A program made the translations under genes and the position numbers. 37,336 nucleotides of DNA from Oceaniglobus roseus (GTDB lineage: Bacteria > Pseudomonadota > Alphaproteobacteria > Rhodobacterales > Rhodobacteraceae): assembly GCF_002869745.1 (NCBI RefSeq), contig NZ_PNOS01000046.1, positions 1 through 37,336 on the forward strand, in the 5' to 3' direction. Below the pieces are notes generated by a model. It made no database searches. It was not told the DNA's origin and worked only from the letters and a program-made list of their open reading frames with translations. How positions within the stretch are numbered: the stretch's first letter is position 1; the number at the start of each line of letters is the position of its first letter. This document shows, piece after piece, positions 33,386 through 37,336 of this stretch.

Positions 33386-34051
33386 TCAGGCCCCGCCCTG
33401 CCAGACCGCCGAAGCCGCACCGATCGCCCCGACAAGGATCAGGCTCAGCGCCCAGACCACGTCGAGGTTGAACCAGCTCCGCCTCAGGAACTGCATCCCG
33501 AGCCACAGGTACATCCCCACCGCCAGCGCGCCGCCCGACAGCGTCATCGCCGCCGTGTGCACCGCCGCGACCGTCACCGCGGCGCCGAGCGTGCCCGCCA
33601 TCAGCGCCCCCGCCGCCCGGTGCGCCGCGTCGGGATCGCCGCAGATCCCGAGGTAGATCGGCACCAGCATCAGCCCCGCCCCGTGGGCCATGGCGGCGAG
33701 GAACGACCACAGCACCAGCCGCCCCGGCGGGATGCGCGCCAGGATGCGCGGATGCCGCCGGTTCAACAGCAGGTACACCCCCATCGCGATCACCAGCAGC
33801 CCCGCGCCGAGGCGCAGCGCCCGCTCCCATTCCACCAGCGTCGACATCAGCGAGAAGGGCAGCAGGATCGCCCCCATGGCCAGAAAATGCCCCGCTGCCA
33901 GCAGCGCCAGCGCCCGCGCCAGCGCCGCCCCCCGCTGCTCCATCAGCGCGGCCGAGACGGCCAGCGGCCAGCCCATCCCGGGGTTCACCCCGTGGTAGAC
34001 GCCCGACACCACGACGGCCCCCCAGAGGGCCGCCGTGCTCATGCTCTCCAC
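33386..34051 (-). CDS. Multi-pass membrane protein coupled to the methanethiol-oxidase-like gene
   Basis: The product (221 aa from GTG 34051; 218 aa if ATG 34042 is used) has about six hydrophobic helices. Several contain histidines in the membrane or at its edge: GVYHGVNPGMGWPL in helix 1, GHFLAMG in helix 2, AAMAHGAGLMLVP in helix 4 and VAAVHTAAMTLSGG in helix 5. This resembles small metal or ion carriers in style, but I cannot place it in a named family. The GTG lies three bases after the stop of the upstream gene, so the two are almost certainly cotranscribed and coupled. A role in metal supply or substrate/product transport for that enzyme is inference. Confidence 0.8.
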   Translation of the reverse strand: MESMSTAALWGAVVVSGVYHGVNPGMGWPLAVSAALMEQRGAALARALALLAAGHFLAMGAILLPFSLMSTLVEWERALRLGAGLLVIAMGVYLLLNRRHPRILARIPPGRLVLWSFLAAMAHGAGLMLVPIYLGICGDPDAAHRAAGALMAGTLGAAVTVAAVHTAAMTLSGGALAVGMYLWLGMQFLRRSWFNLDVVWALSLILVGAIGAASAVWQGGA

Positions 34052-34054
34052 GGC

Positions 34055-35452
34055 TCAGACGTTGGGATAGCAGAAGCTGTCGGTGGAACAGTCGCCCCCT
34101 TCCAGCCGGATCTGGTGCGCGCGGTATCCTTTCGGGAAGTCCACCCAGAAGTCGTTCAGCGTCAGCCCCCCGTTCGGCCCCACCTCGGCGCAGACCATCG
34201 CCGCGCCGCGGTCGCCCGGATAGAACTGGTCGTCCCAGGTCGAATACAGCGAGTTGGTCCAGTACACCCTCTTTCCGTCCCGGCTGACCTCCACCATCTG
34301 CGGGCCATAACCGAAGTCCTTCCCGTTCGGGTGCTTCGCCTTCCTCACGATCCCGCCGATCTCGACCTTGCCCGCCAGCTTCGGGTTCATCGGGTCCGAC
34401 ACATCGTACTGGTGCATCTCCCCGAGCCCCCAGCAGGCGACATAGAGGAACCGGTCGTCGAGGCTCAGGTCGATGTCCGTCACCAGCGGCGGCACGGCCC
34501 CGAACCCCTTCAGAAGATCCGGCAGGTCGTCCGCCTCGGCCGGGACAGGATCGATGGTGATGACCTTCTTCGCCTCGAAGCTGCCGTCCTCCTTCCGCCA
34601 CCAGGTGAAGATCGCGCCCTGCAGGTTCGTCGTGTCCACCACCACCCCGCAGAAGCCGTACTGCTTGGCCGGGTCGTGGGCGGGCCGGATCTCCAGCGCC
34701 ATCTGGTGATTTGCCCCGAGATCAATGGATTGCACGCACTTCCTCGCGCGGAGGTCCCAGAAGTGGATCGTGTGCCCGTACTTGTTCGAAAGCAGATCCT
34801 CCGGCACCACGCCGTTCTCGAACTGCGGCGGCAGGCCCCACTCGGAACTCACCATGTAATCCCGCGGCAGGTTCCACCAGAAGTCATAGTGCTTGTCCTG
34901 GATCCCCCGGTCCATCTCGTAGCGCCCGAGGATGTCGAAGGTCTCGCAATCCATGATGAAGATGCCCGGAGGCCCGTCGGTCCCGTCCGCGCCGCCGCCC
35001 CCGAGCGTCGAGACGTAGATCCCCTCCGGCCCGCAATGGATGGTGTGCGGCCGCGAATAGCCGGTCTTCGCGAACAGTTCCTCCGGCTCGATGATCCTGT
35101 GGATCTTCGCCTTCAGCGGCTCCTTCACGTCGATCACGTAGATCCGCGAGGACCGGATGCCGGGAATGATGAGGTAGCGGCGTTCGAGGAAGGCATGCCC
35201 CGTCAGCGGCGACAGCGCCGAGGAACAGGCGTTCCAGCCGAAATGGTGGAACTCGTCCCCCCTGTTCGGCATGAACAGCGAATGGACGATCTTCCCGTAC
35301 CTTTTCGAGGCCGGGTCGACGTCGATCACCGCCAGCCCGTCGGGCTGCGAGCCGTCGGGCGACAGCAGCAGGGTAAAGGCCAGGGTCTCGACCGGGGCCT
35401 GCATGGCCATCTTCGCGGTGGGATGGAAGGTCGGGTCGGGTCTGAGGTTCAT
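34055..35452 (-). CDS. Selenium-binding protein / methanethiol oxidase family (SBP56, MtoX-like)
   Basis: The product (465 aa) aligns across its length with the SBP56 beta-propeller family. Blocks seen are RPDPTFHPTAKMAMQAPVE, DEFHHFGWNACSSAL (H69, H70, C76), GYSRPHTIHCGPEGIYVSTLGG, LSLDDRFLYVACWG, RVYWTNSLYSTWDDQFYP and the C-terminal LEGGDCSTDSFCYP. Characterised members (bacterial MtoX, human SELENBP1) oxidise methanethiol to formaldehyde, sulfide and peroxide, and bacterial MtoX needs copper. Unlike the periplasmic MtoX described in Hyphomicrobium, no signal peptide is visible. GGGAGG is about 10 bases before ATG 35452. No senC/SCO or mauG neighbour is present. Confidence 0.92.
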   Translation of the reverse strand: MNLRPDPTFHPTAKMAMQAPVETLAFTLLLSPDGSQPDGLAVIDVDPASKRYGKIVHSLFMPNRGDEFHHFGWNACSSALSPLTGHAFLERRYLIIPGIRSSRIYVIDVKEPLKAKIHRIIEPEELFAKTGYSRPHTIHCGPEGIYVSTLGGGGADGTDGPPGIFIMDCETFDILGRYEMDRGIQDKHYDFWWNLPRDYMVSSEWGLPPQFENGVVPEDLLSNKYGHTIHFWDLRARKCVQSIDLGANHQMALEIRPAHDPAKQYGFCGVVVDTTNLQGAIFTWWRKEDGSFEAKKVITIDPVPAEADDLPDLLKGFGAVPPLVTDIDLSLDDRFLYVACWGLGEMHQYDVSDPMNPKLAGKVEIGGIVRKAKHPNGKDFGYGPQMVEVSRDGKRVYWTNSLYSTWDDQFYPGDRGAAMVCAEVGPNGGLTLNDFWVDFPKGYRAHQIRLEGGDCSTDSFCYPNV

Positions 35453-35472
35453 CGGCGGAGTCCTCCCGTAAT

Positions 35473-35492
35473 GCGGCCCGTCGCGGGGCCGC
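35473..35492 (-). other. Leader hairpin before the MtoX-like gene
   Basis: GCGGCCC (35473-35479) pairs with GGGCCGC (35486-35492) around a 6-base loop. It lies directly upstream of the Shine-Dalgarno sequence of the selenium-binding-family gene. It could affect mRNA stability or translation. No promoter could be recognised in the 197-base gap. Confidence 0.4.
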
Positions 35493-35649
35493 GGCTTCGG
35501 CATGTCGAACGGCCGCCGGGAACCGCTCCCGTCCCCGACGGCCTGCCCCGACTGTCGCCGATTCCCGGCAACCGGCCAAACGATTTCACCGATGAAAGGA
35601 CCTCGGCGGGACGCCCGGAGCACGGTTGCCCCGGCGCGGCCCGCGCGCC

Positions 35650-35880
35650 CTAGAGCGGCAGGAATCCGGTCCGCTGCGCCGCCGCGATTTCCTCGGGGCT
35701 CAGCAACCCGTCGCCGTCGCTGTCCATGGCCACGAAGGCGGACTCCGTGGTCTCGGGATAGACCGCCAGCACCTCGTCGAAGGTCACGCTGCCGTCGCCG
35801 TTGGCGTCGAGCGCGGACTCGGCAAGACACGGCGCGGCCAGGGCCAGCACCGCGGCGGCGGAAACAAGCGTCGTCTTCAT
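35650..35880 (-). CDS. Small secreted EF-hand calcium-binding protein
   Basis: The product (76 aa) has a signal peptide (MKTTLVSAAAVLALAAPCLA) and two EF-hand loops, DANGDGSVTFDE (about 25-36) and DSDGDGLLSPEE (about 52-63). Both have acidic residues at loop positions 1, 3, 5 and 12, so it should bind Ca2+ in the periplasm. Short exported EF-hand proteins are common in Rhodobacterales; their partners are mostly unknown. It lies upstream of the MtoX-like gene on the same strand, with a 197-base gap, so linkage is uncertain. Confidence 0.85.
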   Translation of the reverse strand: MKTTLVSAAAVLALAAPCLAESALDANGDGSVTFDEVLAVYPETTESAFVAMDSDGDGLLSPEEIAAAQRTGFLPL

Positions 35881-36226
35881 GGTCGTTCTCCATCGTGTGG
35901 CACCGGGGGACCGGCACGGACCGCCCGGCGCCATGTTCCACGTTCCGCGAACGGGGACCGCGAGCCTCTGCCCCGCCGGCCCCGGCGCGCGATTCCCCGC
36001 CCGCCGCGCGAGTCGGGACAGGCGCCCCGCCGCCCGCAAAGTCCCCCGGCGGCACCGCGGCCCCGTCTGCGCGGAAACCCGGCGCAGCGGGCGACGCACC
36101 CGGCGCCTTCCCGCCCATCGGCACGGGCGAATCGCGGGGGCGGCGCAAGTCCGGTTTCCCCTGCCTGACGCAAGGGCACCCCCCGTGATACCATCGCCCA
36201 AGCGATCACCCCCGGGAGAAGCGTCG
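35881..36226. other. 346-base divergent intergenic region
   Basis: This gap lies between the EF-hand gene (minus) and the last gene (plus) and must hold both promoters. An 11-bp palindrome GTTCCGCGAAC is present near 35940-35953. It is not a LexA site, as the half-site spacing is wrong. Frames open through the region are GC-rich artefacts without start signals. Nothing else was recognised. Confidence 0.4.
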
Positions 36227-37264
36227 ATGGCCGCGCAGCGCAGCGCCCTCTGGCCCCATGGCACCCTCGCCGCCCTCGGCGCCGCGGCGGGCGCCTTCCT
36301 GGTCGGGCTGCTGCTGCTTCTCGCCATCCGCTCGGGCACCGGCTGGCCCGATCCGGCGGCCCTGAACCTCGCGGTGCTGGTGCTGCTGCTGGCCAGCCTC
36401 GCGCCCCTCGTCCTCTGCCTGCTCGACTTCCTGGCCGCCAACCGCGCCGTCGTCGGCTCGACATGGTTCAACCTCGACCTCAGCCGCGTCGCCCCCTCCC
36501 CCGCGCCCGCGGCCATCGAAACCGTCTTCGTGCCCGCCAACCTCGGCCAGCCCGGAGAGCTGGTCTCCGACAGCGCGCCGATGGAGATCATGGACGCGCT
36601 GCGCCGCGCCTCGGGCCAGCCCTTCGCGATCATCGACATCGCCGACGGCTCCGCCTGGTGGGTGACGCGGCTTCTGGCCTTCAGCGCCGGGGCGCAGCGG
36701 CGCGGGGCGCCCGAGGCCATCGTCTTCACCGGCAGCCGCGGCGGCCTGCCCGGCCGCTTCCTCGGCTGGGCGCCGCCCGCAGCGGTTCTGGAGCGGATCC
36801 TGGCCGACCGCCCCGTCTACCGCGCCCGCTACGACGGCGCGGTGCGGATCGCGCGGTTCCTCGACCTCTTCGGCCGCATGGACGTGCCCGGCCTCGCCCT
36901 GCCCGGCGAGGTGATGCGCTATGCCACGCCGCCGACCGACTACCGCGATCTCGGGGCGGCGGCGCTGGAGCAGATCGTGATGGACCGCCTCGCGCAGATC
37001 GGCATCGATGCCGAGGGCTCGCTCGAACAGCCGCCGGACCGGCTGACCCTCGCGCGGCTCCACGCCCTGTTCGACCCCGTGCTGGTGACCGAGAGCAGCG
37101 ACACCGGCAGTCCGGCGGCGGCGCGGGTCGAGGCCCTGCTGAAGACCCCCTGGCCCTTCCTGGCGCTGACCGAGGACGGCGCCTTCCGCGCCATGGTCCG
37201 GCGCAGCGACGCCGAACGCGCCCTGCTCGCGCAGCTCGTCGCGCAGTCCGCGCGCGGTGCGTGA
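36227..37264 (+). CDS. Membrane-anchored protein of unknown function
   Basis: The product (345 aa) has two N-terminal membrane helices (about 12-35, GTLAALGAAAGAFLVGLLLLLAI, and about 47-68, LNLAVLVLLLASLAPLVLCLLDFL). A soluble domain of about 270 residues follows; in the two-helix hairpin model it faces the cytosol. That domain holds VGSTWFNLDLS, an alpha/beta-looking part (FAIIDIADGSAWWVTRLLAFS...AIVFTGSRGGLPG) and a helical C-terminus. I do not recognise the family. GGGAG lies 8 bases before the ATG. The only neighbour seen is the divergent EF-hand gene. The gene is complete, with a TGA at 37262-37264. Confidence 0.8.
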   Translation: MAAQRSALWPHGTLAALGAAAGAFLVGLLLLLAIRSGTGWPDPAALNLAVLVLLLASLAPLVLCLLDFLAANRAVVGSTWFNLDLSRVAPSPAPAAIETVFVPANLGQPGELVSDSAPMEIMDALRRASGQPFAIIDIADGSAWWVTRLLAFSAGAQRRGAPEAIVFTGSRGGLPGRFLGWAPPAAVLERILADRPVYRARYDGAVRIARFLDLFGRMDVPGLALPGEVMRYATPPTDYRDLGAAALEQIVMDRLAQIGIDAEGSLEQPPDRLTLARLHALFDPVLVTESSDTGSPAAARVEALLKTPWPFLALTEDGAFRAMVRRSDAERALLAQLVAQSARGA

Positions 37265-37336
37265 CGCGGATCGGCGAGGAGACTGCACGCCGGGTGATTC
37301 GCCGCACGGTTGCGCGTTCCAGATCCGGTACGCCTG

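Noticed and set aside
31964-35653. Plus-strand 1229-codon frame over the monooxygenase and MtoX-like genes
   Set aside because: It is out of frame with the monooxygenase and antisense to the MtoX-like gene, both with strong family motifs. Composition is artefactual.
35935-35955. GTTC/GAAC half sites between the EF-hand gene and the last gene as a second LexA box
   Set aside because: The half sites are 3 bp apart rather than 7 and in the wrong relative orientation.

Overview
The window is a GC-rich (roughly 68-70 % by eye) chromosomal stretch from an alphaproteobacterium, most likely a member of the Rhodobacterales (Rhodobacteraceae). The evidence is the gene order argS - SPOR protein - nagZ - scpA - scpB, the long alphaproteobacterial form of dCTP deaminase, an alphaproteobacterial LexA box (GAAC-N7-GAAC) in front of uvrA, RcnB-type secreted proteins, and AT-rich intergenic motifs of a kind I associate with this order. 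Almost everything is core housekeeping. No phage, insertion sequence, CRISPR array or rRNA was seen.

Layout. 1-2.3 kb: the 3' end of an unknown gene, tRNA-Pro(GGG), dcd, then a small compositionally different insertion with a YefM-YoeB toxin-antitoxin pair, its own terminator, and an operator whose two TGTACA-like cores lie 12 bp apart. 2.3-8.2 kb (minus strand): an operon-like series argS, SPOR-domain protein, nagZ, scpA, scpB and a small ORF, with overlapping junctions from nagZ onward. 8.3-13.7 kb: a CPA-type Na+/H+ antiporter with a TrkA-like domain, divergent from a GH13 alpha-glucosidase; the latter converges on a dGTPase-like gene across a large inverted repeat; erpA is divergent from the dGTPase. 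14.2-17.1 kb: GtrA-like membrane protein, exonuclease III and two secreted RcnB-type proteins, closed by a strong intrinsic terminator.

17.2-31.3 kb: uvrA (LexA-controlled) and an MFS gene on the minus strand. A secreted von Willebrand A protein with three exact 86-residue repeats follows on the plus strand. Next is a minus-strand run: AsmA/DUF3971 protein, queA, a second MFS transporter, a DUF924 protein and lpdA, with an 18-bp perfect palindrome before lpdA. 31.3-37.3 kb: a PrxQ/Bcp peroxiredoxin, an LLM-class flavin monooxygenase, a selenium-binding-protein/methanethiol-oxidase homologue coupled to a multi-pass membrane protein, a secreted EF-hand protein and a membrane-anchored protein of unknown function.

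The least explained parts are the methanethiol-oxidase-like gene with its coupled membrane partner and nearby flavin monooxygenase, the repeat architecture of the VWA protein, the dispersed intergenic repeat with four copies in this window, and the unassigned 18-bp operator-like palindrome. I did not find a clearly new multi-gene defence or biosynthetic system.
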